DNA of 64,000 bases from Halobellus sp. Atlit-31R (GCA_003665935.1 QPLR01000002.1:434001-498000); one strand, 5' to 3'. Positions 18,347 to 27,837 are shown, counted from the stretch's first letter. Notes: generated from the letters alone by a model not told the origin. Made by a program: numbers and translations.

Positions 18347-19345
18347 TCACGGCTGCACGCGAGCGAGCCACTCGACCGGATCGTCCAGCTCGGCGTCGGT
18401 CGGGAGATTCTCGGGCCGGTCCCAGACGCTCGCTGCGGCGGCGACGCCCCGGCGGTCGGCGACGGTCTCGAAGAAGCGCGCGCCGCGCTCGTACTGGCGG
18501 CGCTTCAGACCGAGTCCGAGGAGCCGTCGTGCGAGTCGCGCAAGCGGCCCGCCGCCGCGGCGCCGGGCGTCGAGTTTCGCGCGCAGGTCCTCGTACTCGG
18601 CGTCGAACGCGCGGTCCATCAGCAGTTCCGCGTAGCCCTCGACGGCCGTCATCGCGACGTTGAGGTCGTGGAACGCCTCGCTGTCGAACCCGCCGTGAGC
18701 GAGCGTCTCTAGGCCGTCCTCCATCCGCGACTCCAGATACTCCGAGAGCCACGGCGCGGCCCCGAACTCCGCGGCGTGTGCGACCTCGTGGAAGGCGATC
18801 CAGCGGCGGAAGCGCGGATAGTCCACGTCGAGTTCCGCGGCGGCGGCGACGATGTTCGGGTGGACGAAGTAGAGACCGTGGTCGCCGTTGTCGGCTGTCG
18901 CCCCGTGGCGGTGTCTGTCGCGATCCGCCAAGAGCAGGGGGTCGTACTGTCCGAGCACGTGCGAGGCCAGATACGACAACACGAACGCCATCGAACCCGT
19001 GTTGAGCACGCGCGTCGCGCTCGGAACGGCGACGCGAACCTCCGACTCGACGGGGTGCATCACCCGGCTGAACGTCGCGACGTTCGCGTCGATCCAGTGG
19101 TGGCGGTTCTGGACTTCGATCGAATTCGGGACGTCGAACGCCAGTCCGCCGACCGAGCGCAGTCGCTCACGAGCGTCGCGAACGTCGGCCGCGTACCCCT
19201 CACGATCGGCAGGTGCCAACTCGAGGTCGCCCGCCTCCGTCGCGCCCTTCGCGGCCGTCGCGACTGCCGTCCAGTCGATCGGTCGGTCGCCCGCGCCGCC
19301 GCTGGACGCGCCCGCGATCGCCCGAACACTCCGATAGAGGTCCAT
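18347..19345 (-). CDS. Putative zinc metalloprotease (DUF2342 / F420-associated family)
   Basis: A 332-residue protein with a zincin motif FHEVAHAAEF (HExxH), the metal-binding core of a zinc hydrolase, and a downstream Glu in TAVEGYAEL as a possible third ligand. The overall layout matches the DUF2342 family, sometimes described as coenzyme-F420-associated metalloproteases. Those are best known from actinobacteria and haloarchaea, both F420 users. The ATG at 19345 begins MDLYRSVRAIAG. No signal peptide is evident, so it acts in the cytoplasm. The substrate is unknown. Confidence 0.78.
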   Translation of the reverse strand: MDLYRSVRAIAGASSGGAGDRPIDWTAVATAAKGATEAGDLELAPADREGYAADVRDARERLRSVGGLAFDVPNSIEVQNRHHWIDANVATFSRVMHPVESEVRVAVPSATRVLNTGSMAFVLSYLASHVLGQYDPLLLADRDRHRHGATADNGDHGLYFVHPNIVAAAAELDVDYPRFRRWIAFHEVAHAAEFGAAPWLSEYLESRMEDGLETLAHGGFDSEAFHDLNVAMTAVEGYAELLMDRAFDAEYEDLRAKLDARRRGGGPLARLARRLLGLGLKRRQYERGARFFETVADRRGVAAAASVWDRPENLPTDAELDDPVEWLARVQP

Positions 19346-19409
19346 ACAGGTACGTGGTGGCCAGTCCGCAAAACCCTTGTTCACCGGATGGCCCGCGAGC
19401 GAGCCGGCG

Positions 19410-20564
19410 CTACACTGCGCAGTTGTTGGGGCCGAGTTCCGTTTCAGTGGCTTCGCTCTCGTCGAGAGCGCGTCGGCCGCGGTTGACGTCGATGACGGTC
19501 TCGTAGTTCGGCGGTTTCTCGTTCGCACGGGCACTGACGCGGTCGACGAACGTCGCCTCGTCCAGCTCGAAGAGCTCCAGATCCTCGCGAAGTTCGCCCA
19601 GCGTCGCGGCGACGAGCGCTCCCGGTCGCCCGACGCCGAACTCGCCGCCGGCGTCGACCGAGACGTGACCCGGCAGGACCACGACGTCGTCGTCGAGGGA
19701 TGCGTAGCGCTCGTGCAACGTCTCGTAGAGAAGCTTCGCACCGTGTTCGGCACCGGCGTCGCCGAATTCCAGCTCCGTGCGCCCGACCGACTCGACGAAC
19801 AGGGCGTCCGCCGAGAGGAGATACCGGCCGTCGACGACGAGGTTCAGGAGCTCTGTCGTGTGCCCCGGCGCGGCGACGACGTCGACTGCGACGTCACCCA
19901 CCGACAGCGTCTCGCCGTCGCGGATCGGTTCGTAGTCGTACGCGACGTCGCGTTCGGCCGCGTCCGCGCTCAGATAGTACGGCACGGAGAGCCGGTCGGC
20001 GAGGGCGCGTCCGCCGGAGATGTGATCGGCGTGGACGTGCGTGTCGACGACGCCCGTGATCCGCAGCCCCGCGTCGGCCGCGACGAGTTCGAACTCGTGG
20101 TCCTGGCGGGTGGGGTCGACGACGAGCGCCTCGCCGGCCTCGCGGTCGCCGACGACGTAGCCGAGACAGCCCTTCGCGCGCCGCTGCACCTGAGCGAGGA
20201 AGAGCGAGCCCACCGTCTCGACCTCGACGACGTCGTAGAGCTTGCTCCAGTCTTGCATCCCGCCTTTGACCACGGCGACGTCGTCGTGGCCGCGGTCCGA
20301 CAGCTCGAAGCCGAACGACGTCGAGGAGAGCCCCTTCGCACACATCACGGCGACCGGACCGCTCCCGACGGCGTCCTCGACGTCCGTCCAGTCGGTGCCG
20401 TCGTCGAGTCCATCGATCGGGTGATACGGCACGTTCACCGCGCCCGAGACGTGCCACGCCGCGAAGCTCTCGGGCTGGCGCGTGTCGACCACAGTGAGGT
20501 CTTGGTCGGCATCGAGGGCTGCCGCGAGTTCGTCGACGGTGAGTTGCCGGAGTAGCGTCGGCAT
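19410..20564 (-). CDS. Rhodanese - MBL-fold hydrolase fusion (persulfide dioxygenase-like)
   Basis: A 384-residue fusion. Residues about 1-100 are a rhodanese domain with the active-site loop MCAKGLSS carrying Cys. Residues about 115-330 are an MBL domain with THVHADHISGGRALADRL and APGHTTELL metal ligands, resembling ETHE1-type persulfide dioxygenase or glyoxalase II-like enzymes. In characterised bacterial fusions rhodanese is C-terminal; here it is N-terminal. The joint domains suggest handling of protein or glutathione-type persulfide sulfur. The ATG at 20564 starts MPTLLRQLTVDE. A monocistronic gene. Confidence 0.8.
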   Translation of the reverse strand: MPTLLRQLTVDELAAALDADQDLTVVDTRQPESFAAWHVSGAVNVPYHPIDGLDDGTDWTDVEDAVGSGPVAVMCAKGLSSTSFGFELSDRGHDDVAVVKGGMQDWSKLYDVVEVETVGSLFLAQVQRRAKGCLGYVVGDREAGEALVVDPTRQDHEFELVAADAGLRITGVVDTHVHADHISGGRALADRLSVPYYLSADAAERDVAYDYEPIRDGETLSVGDVAVDVVAAPGHTTELLNLVVDGRYLLSADALFVESVGRTELEFGDAGAEHGAKLLYETLHERYASLDDDVVVLPGHVSVDAGGEFGVGRPGALVAATLGELREDLELFELDEATFVDRVSARANEKPPNYETVIDVNRGRRALDESEATETELGPNNCAV

Positions 20565-20681
20565 AGTCGACTGTACGCCTGTCGTGGGAATAACTGTTCT
20601 CACGACTCACAGCGGTCGGCGAGCGAGAGGCTCCCGACGAGGAGGATCGAACGGGAAAGCTGATCGCGCGTCGAAAAGCGC

Positions 20682-21503
20682 CTAGATCTCGGCCTCGAAG
20701 TCTTCGAGGGCGTAGACGGTGTCGCTTCCGCGGCGGTCGAGCGTCTCGTTGGCCAAGAGCCAGTAGACGACCGACAGCGCGCGTCGACCCTTGTTGTTCG
20801 TCGGCACGACGAGGTCGACGTTGCTCGTCTGGTTGTTCGAGTCACACATTGCGATGACCGGGATCCCGACCGTGATGGCCTCCTTGACGGCCTGGGCGTC
20901 GCCGATCGGGTCGGTGACGACGAGGGCGTCGGGTTCGATGTAGCCGTCGTAGTCGGGGTTCGTCAGCGTCCCCGGGATGAACCGGCCGGTCCGGGCGCGC
21001 GCGCCGACCGCGTCGGCGAACTTCGTCGCCGGGAAGCGGCCGTACTGGCGCGAGCTCGTGACCAGGATCTGCTCGGGGTCGTAGTTCGCGAGGAAGTCCG
21101 CGGCCGTCCGGATCCGCGAGTCGGTCTGGCTGACGTCTAGGACGTACAGCCCGTCGTCGCGGACGCGGTGGATGAACCGCTCCATGTCCTCGGTCTTCTG
21201 CTGGGTCCCGATGTGGACGCCGGCGGAGAGGTAGTCCTCGACGGGAATGAGGAGGTCGGCCTCCTCGTCGGGCATCACGTCCTCGTCGAACGCTGGCCCC
21301 GCGTCGGCGTCGTCTTCTTCGGGTGCTTCGGCCTCGGCAGCCTCGTCGGCCGCGCTCTCGTCGGCGACCTCGTCTTCGGCAGCCTCGGCGACCGGTTCGG
21401 TCGTCTCGGCGTCGGCCTCGGTCGTCTCGACGTCGGCTGCGGCTTCGTCCGCGTCCGTCTCGTCGTCGACGACTTCGACCGCGTCGTTGTCGTTCTCTGT
21501 CAT
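20682..21503 (-). CDS. rps2: Small-subunit ribosomal protein uS2
   Basis: A 273-residue archaeal S2 with an acidic N-terminal extension of about 75 residues (repeated Asp/Glu/Ala) ahead of the conserved core [19 protein letters not shown]. The core carries FAREK-like and [14 protein letters not shown] segments. The ATG at 21503 overlaps the eno stop by ATGA (21500-21503), so it is the last gene of the information operon and translationally coupled. The extension is haloarchaea-typical and probably helps solubility in high salt. Confidence 0.95.
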   Translation of the reverse strand: MTENDNDAVEVVDDETDADEAAADVETTEADAETTEPVAEAAEDEVADESAADEAAEAEAPEEDDADAGPAFDEDVMPDEEADLLIPVEDYLSAGVHIGTQQKTEDMERFIHRVRDDGLYVLDVSQTDSRIRTAADFLANYDPEQILVTSSRQYGRFPATKFADAVGARARTGRFIPGTLTNPDYDGYIEPDALVVTDPIGDAQAVKEAITVGIPVIAMCDSNNQTSNVDLVVPTNNKGRRALSVVYWLLANETLDRRGSDTVYALEDFEAEI

Positions 21504-22705
21504 ACTGCGTCGTCCGCGATGCGGATGAGTTCGTTGAGTTTGGCGGTTCGCTCGCCCTGCACCGTGCCGGTCTTGATGAAGCCGGCGTCGGTGGCGACGG
21601 CGAGGTGTGCGATTGTCGTGTCCTCGGTCTCGCCCGAACGGTGGGAGACGACCGTCTCGTACCCGTTCTCGGTCGCCAGTTCGATCGCGTCGAAGGCGTC
21701 CGACAGCGAGCCGATCTGGTTCGGCTTGATGAGGATCGAGTTGGCGGCGTCGGCGTCGATGCCCGTCTGCAGGCGCTCGACGTTCGTCACGAAGAGGTCG
21801 TCGCCGCAGATGAGCGTCCGGTCGCCGACGCGTTCGGTGAGGGCTGCGAAGCCCTCGTAGTCGTCCTCGTCGAGGGGGTCCTCGACGTAGACGAGGTCGT
21901 ACTCTTCGACCATCTCGGCGACGTAGTCGACCTGCTCGGCCGTCGACTTGACCTCGTCGCCGTAGACGTAGCCGTCCTCGTCGGCGTCGTACAACTCCGC
22001 GGCGGCCATATCGAGGCCGAAGCGGATCTCGAAGCCGAGTTCGTCGGCCGTGTCGGAGACGGCCTCGTCGACGACCTCGAACGCCTCGGCGTCGGAGATC
22101 GGCGGGGCCCACGCGCCCTCGTCACCCTTCGCCGCGGGGATCCCGCGGTCGTCGAGGATTTCGGAGACGCGTGCGTGGACGGCCGCGTTCGCGAAGACGG
22201 CTTCGGAGATGCTCGGCGCGCCCACCGGCGCAGCGAGGAACTCCTGGATGTGGGTCGCTTCTTTTGCGTGCTCGCCGCCGCCGACGACGTTGCCGAGCGG
22301 CGTCGGGAACGACTCGCCGCGGAACGTCCCGCCCAGATGCTGGTACAGCGGGGCACCGAGGACGTCCGCACCTGCCTTCGCGGCCGCCATCGAGATGGCG
22401 ACGGCGCTGTTGGCTCCGATCTCGGAGAAGTTCTCCGTACCGTCCGCGGCGTGGAGCGCCGCGTCGACGTCGCGTTGGTTCCCCGCGTGGACCGTCCCGA
22501 CGAGACGCGGAATCGCGTGTTCCCGCGCCGCTGCGATGGCTTCGCTCGGCGGGAGCTCGATCGCCTCGTACTCGCCCGTACTCGCCCCGCTCGGGGCCGC
22601 TGCACGGCCGAATCCGCCGGACTCGGTCAGCACGTCCGCCTCGACGGTCGGGTTCCCGCGCGAGTCGAGGACGCGCCGGAGCGCGATACTCGTGATGAGC
22701 GTCAT
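21500..22705 (-). CDS. eno: Enolase
   Basis: A 401-residue glycolytic enolase (2-phosphoglycerate to phosphoenolpyruvate; Mg2+-dependent). Catalytic-region motifs are complete: [53 protein letters not shown] with the base Lys, and [18 protein letters not shown]. It sits inside the ribosomal/RNA polymerase operon between rpoK and rps2, a location conserved in many archaea, with one base separating it from rpoK and a four-base overlap with rps2. Confidence 0.96.
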   Translation of the reverse strand: MTLITSIALRRVLDSRGNPTVEADVLTESGGFGRAAAPSGASTGEYEAIELPPSEAIAAAREHAIPRLVGTVHAGNQRDVDAALHAADGTENFSEIGANSAVAISMAAAKAGADVLGAPLYQHLGGTFRGESFPTPLGNVVGGGEHAKEATHIQEFLAAPVGAPSISEAVFANAAVHARVSEILDDRGIPAAKGDEGAWAPPISDAEAFEVVDEAVSDTADELGFEIRFGLDMAAAELYDADEDGYVYGDEVKSTAEQVDYVAEMVEEYDLVYVEDPLDEDDYEGFAALTERVGDRTLICGDDLFVTNVERLQTGIDADAANSILIKPNQIGSLSDAFDAIELATENGYETVVSHRSGETEDTTIAHLAVATDAGFIKTGTVQGERTAKLNELIRIADDAV

Positions 22706-22706
22706 A

Positions 22707-22889
22707 TCAGTTGCCCTCGCGGTTTACTGTGAACGGCAGCACGCCGGCGTCGTACTCTTCGGCAGCGACCAGGATCGGTTCGGACTGGTCGGTGTCGACG
22801 AGTACCGGTGCGCCGTACGACACCTGCAGCGCTCGCGCGCCGAGGATGCGGGCCTTCTCGTATCGGTTGTACTGGGTGCGTCCGCTCAT
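22707..22889 (-). CDS. rpoK: DNA-directed RNA polymerase subunit K (omega)
   Basis: A 60-residue subunit K (eukaryotic Rpb6, bacterial omega). The signature [27 protein letters not shown] is present, a conserved alpha-helical region that clamps the largest subunit. The ATG overlaps the rpoN stop by ATGA (22886-22889). Confidence 0.95.
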   Translation of the reverse strand: MSGRTQYNRYEKARILGARALQVSYGAPVLVDTDQSEPILVAAEEYDAGVLPFTVNREGN

Positions 22890-23080
22890 TGGTAGGGGGC
22901 GACGACGTCGACGAGGTCCTTGTGCGAGACCATCATCCGCCGACAGCAGTGTCGTTCCACCCCGAGGTCGTCGAGGACCTTCGCCGGATCCTCGTCGCCA
23001 TCGCGGGCACGCTCCTTGAACTCGTCCCAGTGTTCGCCGACGACGTTGCCGCAGGTGAAACACCGGACGGGGATCATCAT
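22886..23080 (-). CDS. rpoN: DNA-directed RNA polymerase subunit N
   Basis: A 64-residue archaeal Rpb10 homologue. The zinc-binding cysteines CFTCGNV and the CC pair in HCCRRMM are in the family positions. The start is one of two consecutive ATGs (23080 or 23077). This archaeal RpoN is a core polymerase subunit and is unrelated to bacterial sigma-54. It overlaps rpoK by four bases. Confidence 0.95.
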   Translation of the reverse strand: MMIPVRCFTCGNVVGEHWDEFKERARDGDEDPAKVLDDLGVERHCCRRMMVSHKDLVDVVAPYQ

Positions 23081-23092
23081 AGCTGAATCACC

Positions 23093-23491
23093 TCAGCGGT
23101 AGGACTTCTGGTAGCGCGCTCGTGCGCCCGGTCCGCCCCACTTCTTGGGCTCGGACTGACGGACGTCGTTTACGAGCAGCGAGCGGTCGAAGTCCATATA
23201 CGCGTCGCGGAGTTCGGCGTCGTTGAGATGTTGCACCAGCCCGCGGGCGATTGCCGTCCGCGCGGCGTCAGCTTGCCCGGCGAAGCCGCCGCCGGAGACG
23301 CTGACGTCGATGTCGATCTGTGAACGGAGATCCTCGCCGGCGATGCGGAACGGCTCCAGCATCTTCAGGCGTGCCATCTCCGGCTCGACGAGTTCGACCG
23401 GCTGGGAGTCGATGCGGACGCGACCCTCGCCGTCGCGCACGGTCGCGCGGGCGATGGCCGTCTTCTTCTTGCCAGAGGTATTCGTTACCAT
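23093..23491 (-). CDS. rps9: Small-subunit ribosomal protein uS9
   Basis: A 132-residue S9 with the family pattern [20 protein letters not shown] and the conserved C-terminal basic tail ending ARYQKSYR that reaches the tRNA in the P site. Its start overlaps the end of rpl13 by seven bases, and rpoN begins 12 bases after its stop. Confidence 0.95.
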   Translation of the reverse strand: MVTNTSGKKKTAIARATVRDGEGRVRIDSQPVELVEPEMARLKMLEPFRIAGEDLRSQIDIDVSVSGGGFAGQADAARTAIARGLVQHLNDAELRDAYMDFDRSLLVNDVRQSEPKKWGGPGARARYQKSYR

Positions 23492-23922
23492 GTGACTTTT
23501 GCACCCAGGTTCTCGGAAATCTCTCCGAGCGAGAGGAACTTGATGTTCGAGAGTCGGTCCAGCGTGGTCCCGTCGATCGCCTCGCCGTCCTCGTCGAACG
23601 GATTGCCCACGTAGACGCGGACGTCAGAGAGCGCTTCGCGACCGCGCTGTTCTTTGTACGGGAGCATCCCGCGAACCGCGCGCTTGAACATTCCGTCCGG
23701 GCGCGTCGGGTAGTGCGGGCCGCGGTCGGAACCGACGTTGGCTCGCTTGCGGTAGGTGCTCATCACGTCTTCCTCGGAGCCGGTAATGACGGCGTCCTCG
23801 GCGTTGACGATGGCGACCGCCTCGCCGGCGAGCGCTTTCTGTGCGACCTCGCTGGCGACGCGACCGACGATGCAGTTCCGCGCGTCGACGACGACGTCGG
23901 CGTCGAACTCGGAGAGACTCAT
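23485..23922 (-). CDS. rpl13: Large-subunit ribosomal protein uL13
   Basis: A 145-residue L13 with [31 protein letters not shown] and the basic region [17 protein letters not shown]. The start ATG overlaps the rpl18e stop (ATGA, 23919-23922). Conserved archaeal order rpl18e-rpl13-rps9. Confidence 0.95.
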   Translation of the reverse strand: MSLSEFDADVVVDARNCIVGRVASEVAQKALAGEAVAIVNAEDAVITGSEEDVMSTYRKRANVGSDRGPHYPTRPDGMFKRAVRGMLPYKEQRGREALSDVRVYVGNPFDEDGEAIDGTTLDRLSNIKFLSLGEISENLGAKVTW

Positions 23923-24269
23923 CGAATCACCCGTACGTTGCTGCCTTCGGGGTTGTCCTCGACGACGCGTTCGAGCGCCACCGTGTCCCCGACCTGTTCG
24001 ATCTTCTTTCGAGCGGACGACGAGAAGTCGACCGCCGCAACTGTAACGTTTTTCTGCAGCGCACCACTCCCCAGCACCTTGCCGGGGACGACGACGGTCT
24101 CGTCTTCCCGCGCGTATCGTTCGATACGCCCGAGATTGACCTCCGCGTGGGTGCGCCGCGGCTTCTCCAGACGGTCCGCGACGTCCTGCCAGACATTGGC
24201 ACCGGACTCGCGAGAGACCGCCTTCAGCTCGGCGATGAGACTGTTGAGTCTCGGATTCGTCTTACTCAT
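23919..24269 (-). CDS. rpl18e: Large-subunit ribosomal protein eL18
   Basis: A 116-residue archaeal/eukaryotic L18e beginning [16 protein letters not shown] and containing [25 protein letters not shown]. The start is preceded by GGAG about eight bases upstream and a T-rich stretch (24291-24297) that may be a promoter or a terminator of the preceding tRNA-Leu. Confidence 0.95.
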   Translation of the reverse strand: MSKTNPRLNSLIAELKAVSRESGANVWQDVADRLEKPRRTHAEVNLGRIERYAREDETVVVPGKVLGSGALQKNVTVAAVDFSSSARKKIEQVGDTVALERVVEDNPEGSNVRVIR

Positions 24270-24301
24270 TGTCTAACTCCTGAGAGTGAGAAAAAACGGA
24301 G

Positions 24302-24369
24302 TGCATAGAGCAGGATTTGAACTGCCGGGAGACGGTCGGCCACGCTTCGCTCGGCCGCTGCGACTCCCG
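24302..24369 (-). repeat. Partial tRNA-Leu 3' end copy with adjoining hairpin
   Basis: Bases 24302-24325 repeat the 3' part of the tRNA-Leu gene at 24425 onward (tgca...agcaggatttgaac), but with three changes in the acceptor part and one base missing from the T stem, so it cannot be a working tRNA. It runs into an imperfect hairpin of about 44 bases (arms cgggag at 24326 and ctcccg at 24364). This is typical debris of integration at, or recombination with, a tRNA 3' end. Confidence 0.5.
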
Positions 24370-24424
24370 TGATTCCAATCTGCGTGCTACATCCACGGCT
24401 CTCCCGTTCGGTCGAGCCGAAAAA

Positions 24425-24509
24425 TGCAGGGAGCAGGATTTGAACCTGCGGACCCCTATGGGACAGCGCCCTGAACGCTGCGCCGTTGGCCAGACTTGGC
24501 TATCCCTGC
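24425..24509 (-). tRNA. tRNA-Leu (anticodon CAG)
   Basis: The minus strand folds as a class II tRNA: acceptor GCAGGGA paired with TCCCTGC, D arm GCCAAGTCTGGCCAACGGC, anticodon stem CAGCG/CGCTG around loop TTCAGGG (CAG at 34-36), long variable arm and T arm GCAGG-TTCAAAT-CCTGC. The discriminator is A, as expected for Leu. There is no intron and no encoded CCA. Confidence 0.93.
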
Positions 24510-24673
24510 TCGCACTCCGTTGTACTGCGTGCCCCTTCAAACTCCTTTCGATCTGGCGACGCCGGCCGCGTCCGCGGTTCGCCGCGCCGTTCGCGGCGCT
24601 CAGGGCGCTCTCCGTCGGATTCGACGGCGCTGCGGGCGAGCGTCGGGTGAGATCTGAAGGGACAGACATCGTT

Positions 24674-25456
24674 CTATATCGCTACCTTCTCTTCGAGTTC
24701 CGCTGCGCGGTCGCCGATCGACCCGGCGGCGCGCAGGACCAGCTCTTCGACGGTGAACGACCCGTCCGTCTCCACGTGGAAGACGAACGCCTCGGGCACG
24801 TCGTGGACCGCGACCTCCTTGCCCGGATACCGGTTCGTGAGGTCGTTGTCGAACGCGTCGGTGGCGACGAGATCGCCGTCTTCGGCGCTCTCGTCTGCGG
24901 CGTGTGCCGCGGCCGCCTCCTCGATGACGCCGCGCAGAATGTTGGGCTCTTGGGACTCGAACTCGCCGGCGTCGCCGACGACCTCCACGCGCTGGAGGTG
25001 TCGATAGCCGACGGAGACCCCGCCCTGGTGTTTCGCGTGCGCCTTCCCGCTGTCGAGGACCGCGTCGGCCTCGAATTCGAGGTGTTGACCCTCTTTCAGC
25101 TCGACGATCGGGACGTTCTGGTCGGCCGGCTGCACGAGGTCGTCGGCCGACACGAGGTCGCCCGAGTACGCCGTTGCCGGCCCCTGCACGTCCAGCGAGA
25201 GCGTGACGACGTCACCCTCCTCGAAGTCGTCGAGGGGCGTCGTCAGCGGCACGAGTCCCAGTCGGAGGCCGATCATCTCGTCGAACATCACCGACGAGTT
25301 CTCGACGAACCGGACGGTGTCGATGCTGAACGTCGGCACGTCGGCGACCATCGCTCGGCGGATGCCGTTGGCGACGGCCGGCGACGCACCGCGGACCAGG
25401 AATCGGGCCTTCCGGTCGCCGCGTTCGATGAACTCGACCTCGAAATCGTTCGTCAT
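24674..25456 (-). CDS. rpoD: DNA-directed RNA polymerase subunit D
   Basis: A 260-residue archaeal RpoD (Rpb3/alpha homologue), which dimerises with RpoL to start polymerase assembly. It begins with [19 protein letters not shown] and has [17 protein letters not shown] and the C-terminal dimerisation helix. The sequence contains no cysteine at all, so the ferredoxin-like Fe-S domain present in RpoD of many other archaea cannot bind a cluster here. It follows rps11 with an eight-base gap. Confidence 0.95.
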   Translation of the reverse strand: MTNDFEVEFIERGDRKARFLVRGASPAVANGIRRAMVADVPTFSIDTVRFVENSSVMFDEMIGLRLGLVPLTTPLDDFEEGDVVTLSLDVQGPATAYSGDLVSADDLVQPADQNVPIVELKEGQHLEFEADAVLDSGKAHAKHQGGVSVGYRHLQRVEVVGDAGEFESQEPNILRGVIEEAAAAHAADESAEDGDLVATDAFDNDLTNRYPGKEVAVHDVPEAFVFHVETDGSFTVEELVLRAAGSIGDRAAELEEKVAI

Positions 25457-25464
25457 TGGTGGAC

Positions 25465-25860
25465 TCAGAGTCGGCTATTTTTCGGCGCGCGGGTCCCGTC
25501 GTGTGGGATCGGCGTGACGTCCTCGATACGACCGATCTCGAGGCCGGCACGAGCGAGCGCGCGAATCGTCGCCTGTGCGCCGGGGCCGGGGCTCTTGTTG
25601 CCGTTGCCGCCCGGACCGCGGACGCGAACGTGCAGGCCCTCGATGCCGGCGGCTTTGATCTCTTCTGCGACGGACTCCGCCATCTGCATCGCGGCGTACG
25701 GCGACGCCTCGTCGCGGTTCTGTTTCACCACGGCACCGCCGGACGACTTCACGATCGTCTCGGCACCGGTCAGATCCGTCACCGTGATGAGCGTGTTGTT
25801 GAACGACGCGTGGACGTGGGCGATACCCCACTTGTCTCGAGTTGTCTCGGATTCGCTCAT
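25465..25860 (-). CDS. rps11: Small-subunit ribosomal protein uS11
   Basis: A 131-residue S11 with [22 protein letters not shown], the [17 protein letters not shown] core and a C-terminal [18 protein letters not shown] that binds the 16S platform. Six bases after rps4. Confidence 0.95.
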   Translation of the reverse strand: MSESETTRDKWGIAHVHASFNNTLITVTDLTGAETIVKSSGGAVVKQNRDEASPYAAMQMAESVAEEIKAAGIEGLHVRVRGPGGNGNKSPGPGAQATIRALARAGLEIGRIEDVTPIPHDGTRAPKNSRL

Positions 25861-25866
25861 TGTGGA

Positions 25867-26394
25867 TTACTCCTGCCCCTCCGCGCGCTCGGGGTGAAGC
25901 TCGTCCGCGAGGGGACTCGTCTCGTCGAACTCGATGCCGTCCTCTTCCGCGACCTCGACCTTCTTCGAGGGACGCGAGACGCGGGCGTCGCCGACGACGA
26001 CGTGGCCGTGGACGATGAACTGCCGCGCCTGCTGGGGCGTGCTCGCGAGGCCCTTGCGGTAAGCGACAGTCTGGAGTCGACGCTCGAGAATGTCGGTGAC
26101 GTCGAGCCCGAGGACGCGACTGATGTCGTCGTCCTCCGAGAGGATCCCGTAGCGACGGAGGCGCGTGAGGAACTCCTCGCCGGACGCTTCGGCGTCCTCG
26201 AGGTCGCCCTGTGCCTCGCCGATGAGGCGTCGCGCTTCGCGTCGGTAGTTACGGAGCTCGGACTGAGCGCGCCAGAGCTCTTCTTTGTTCTTCAGGCCGT
26301 AGCGGCCGAGCAGATCGCCCTCCTGGGCGATTCGCTCGCCCTGGTACGGGTGATTCGGGGTCTCGTACCGCTTGGTGTTTTTGCCGGTCGCCAT
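25867..26394 (-). CDS. rps4: Small-subunit ribosomal protein uS4
   Basis: A 175-residue archaeal S4 with the N-terminal KRYETPNHPYQGERI segment and an S4 RNA-binding domain (RRLQTVAYRKGLASTPQQARQFIVHGHVVV). The C-terminus is acidic. Gap of three bases to rps13. Confidence 0.95.
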   Translation of the reverse strand: MATGKNTKRYETPNHPYQGERIAQEGDLLGRYGLKNKEELWRAQSELRNYRREARRLIGEAQGDLEDAEASGEEFLTRLRRYGILSEDDDISRVLGLDVTDILERRLQTVAYRKGLASTPQQARQFIVHGHVVVGDARVSRPSKKVEVAEEDGIEFDETSPLADELHPERAEGQE

Positions 26395-26397
26395 CGT

Positions 26398-26922
26398 TTA
26401 CTCTTCCTCGCCGCCTGCGGCCTCCTCGGCCGCTTCCTCTTTGATCGCCTCGACGTTGACGCCGATCGTCCCCTCGGTACGTCCGGTGGACTTCGTCCGC
26501 TGTCCGCGGACCTTCTGTCCGCGCTGGTGGCGGACGCCCTTGTAGGAGTCGATCATCTTCATCCGGTTGATGTCGTGGCGACGCTTCTCTTCGAGGTCCG
26601 AGCCGGTGACGTGGGTGGTCTCCCCGCTGAAGAAGTCGCTTCGGCGGTTGGCCATCCACTCGGGGATGTGCTCGTCGAAGTTCTCGACGGCGTCGACGAC
26701 TGCATCGATCTCGTCGTCCTCGAGCAGACCGAACGTCGCGTGTCGGTCTACGTCTGCGGCCTCGGCAACGATGCGCGCCGTGCGCTTGCCGATACCTTTC
26801 ATGTCGGTGAGACTCCGCTCTACCGTCTTCGTCCCGTCGAGATCGGTCTGACCGATCCGGACGAAGTATCGGAGGTCTTCCTCCTCCTCGGGAGCGTCGT
26901 CCTGTGGTTCTTCTGCACTCAT
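26398..26922 (-). CDS. rps13: Small-subunit ribosomal protein uS13
   Basis: A 174-residue S13. The YFVRIGQTDLDGTKTVERSLTDMKGIG start, helix-hairpin-helix region, and C-terminal RGQKVRGQRTKSTGRT that contacts tRNA and 16S are present. A Glu-rich N-terminus (AEEPQDDAPEEEED) precedes the core. It is the first protein gene of the operon and follows tRNA-Ser(GCT) by about 23 bases. Confidence 0.95.
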   Translation of the reverse strand: MSAEEPQDDAPEEEEDLRYFVRIGQTDLDGTKTVERSLTDMKGIGKRTARIVAEAADVDRHATFGLLEDDEIDAVVDAVENFDEHIPEWMANRRSDFFSGETTHVTGSDLEEKRRHDINRMKMIDSYKGVRHQRGQKVRGQRTKSTGRTEGTIGVNVEAIKEEAAEEAAGGEEE

Positions 26923-26945
26923 GACTTTTTGGAAAGTCTGGTGAG

Positions 26946-27030
26946 CGTTGCGGCGGGGATTCGAACCCCGGAGGCATTACGCCACAGAGTTAGCAACCCT
27001 GCGCCTTGGGCCAGGCTTGGCTACCGCAAC
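26946..27030 (-). tRNA. tRNA-Ser (anticodon GCT)
   Basis: The minus strand reads as a class II tRNA: acceptor GTTGCGG with CCGCAAC, anticodon stem CAGGG/CTCTG around loop TTGCTAA (GCT at 34-36), long variable arm and T loop TTCGAAT. The discriminator is G, as usual for tRNA-Ser. It heads the rps13 operon, an arrangement common in haloarchaea. Confidence 0.93.
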
Positions 27031-27407
27031 ACACTCGGTCTGGTACTGTCGCCCTCTCGGACTCGGGAGCGGGCCTCCCTACAGCGTATCGCAGTCGGAA
27101 CAAGTCGTGGTCACTACTTAAACATCACGATAGGGTGTCGGAATGGGACCGGCCCGCACGCCTCGGTGCTGCGCGCGAAACAGCCGACAGCGTTCATATG
27201 ACGGCCACTGAAAGCCGAATTCCGAAGCCACGGCGGAGCGGGCGCAGCCAATCCCAGTCCAGCGAGCAGCCCCGCGGGGGGCCATCGGGTGCCGGCGGGC
27301 GGTCCCCCAGTCGAGCGCGACTGTGTGATACGCCATCTCGTACCGGGTGTGCGCGAGTTCCAACAGGCTGCCGACAGTATATATCTCCGCACCCCTATGG
27401 ACGCAGT
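27031..27407. other. Gene-free stretch between tRNA-Ser and thioredoxin
   Basis: No convincing coding sequence was found. On the minus strand a TATA-like run TTTAAGTA (about 27114-27121) may drive the tRNA/rps13 operon with a leader of about 85 bases. On the plus strand agtatatatct (27376-27386) is placed about 25 bases before the thioredoxin GTG. Confidence 0.5.
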
Positions 27408-27770
27408 GTGAGCACCGACGCCCCCTCTGCAGACGCGACGCCCGGACGCCCAGTACGGATCGACAGCGAAGCGGACCTCGACGCGTTCGTCGACGAACAC
27501 GACCGCGTACTCGTCGAGTTCTACACCGAAGGCTGCGCGCTGTGTGCCAGCATCGAGCCGGTGATCGGGAACGTCGCTCGCGCACACGAGGACCTTGCGG
27601 TCGCGATGGTCAATCCGCGCGACGATCCGGCGTTGATCGAGCGCTTCCAGATCCAGAGCGCGCCGACGCTCGTTCTCTTCGAGGACGGCGCAGTCGTGGG
27701 GCGGCTGGCGAGCGGCTTCCAGGGCGGCGACGCCATCGACGCGTTCCTCGACGAACACGTCGCCGAGTGA
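27408..27770 (+). CDS. Thioredoxin-like protein (CALC motif)
   Basis: A 120-residue thioredoxin-fold protein. The redox motif is GCALCAS, preceded by VLVEFYTE and followed by the cis-Pro region SAPTLVLFEDGAVV. CALC replaces the usual CGPC and may shift the redox potential. The GTG at 27408 gives the usual thioredoxin length, and the TATA box 25 bases ahead supports a leaderless transcript. It probably reduces cytoplasmic disulfides; the specific partner is unknown. Confidence 0.85.
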   Translation: MSTDAPSADATPGRPVRIDSEADLDAFVDEHDRVLVEFYTEGCALCASIEPVIGNVARAHEDLAVAMVNPRDDPALIERFQIQSAPTLVLFEDGAVVGRLASGFQGGDAIDAFLDEHVAE

Positions 27771-27837
27771 GCCTCTCGCGGTCGCCGACGCCCGGCCGAC
27801 TCGATCGTCGAGCAGCTAGTCTTCGATCGCCGAGCGG

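Noticed and set aside
22886-23080. rpoN as a sigma-54 gene
   Set aside because: It is the 64-residue archaeal polymerase subunit N (Rpb10 homologue) with zinc cysteines.
24262-24669. 135-residue minus frame across the tRNA-Leu region
   Set aside because: It runs through a tRNA gene and its two similar peptides (RFKSCSLH, QFKSCSMH) come from the tRNA 3' end and its partial copy; not a protein gene.
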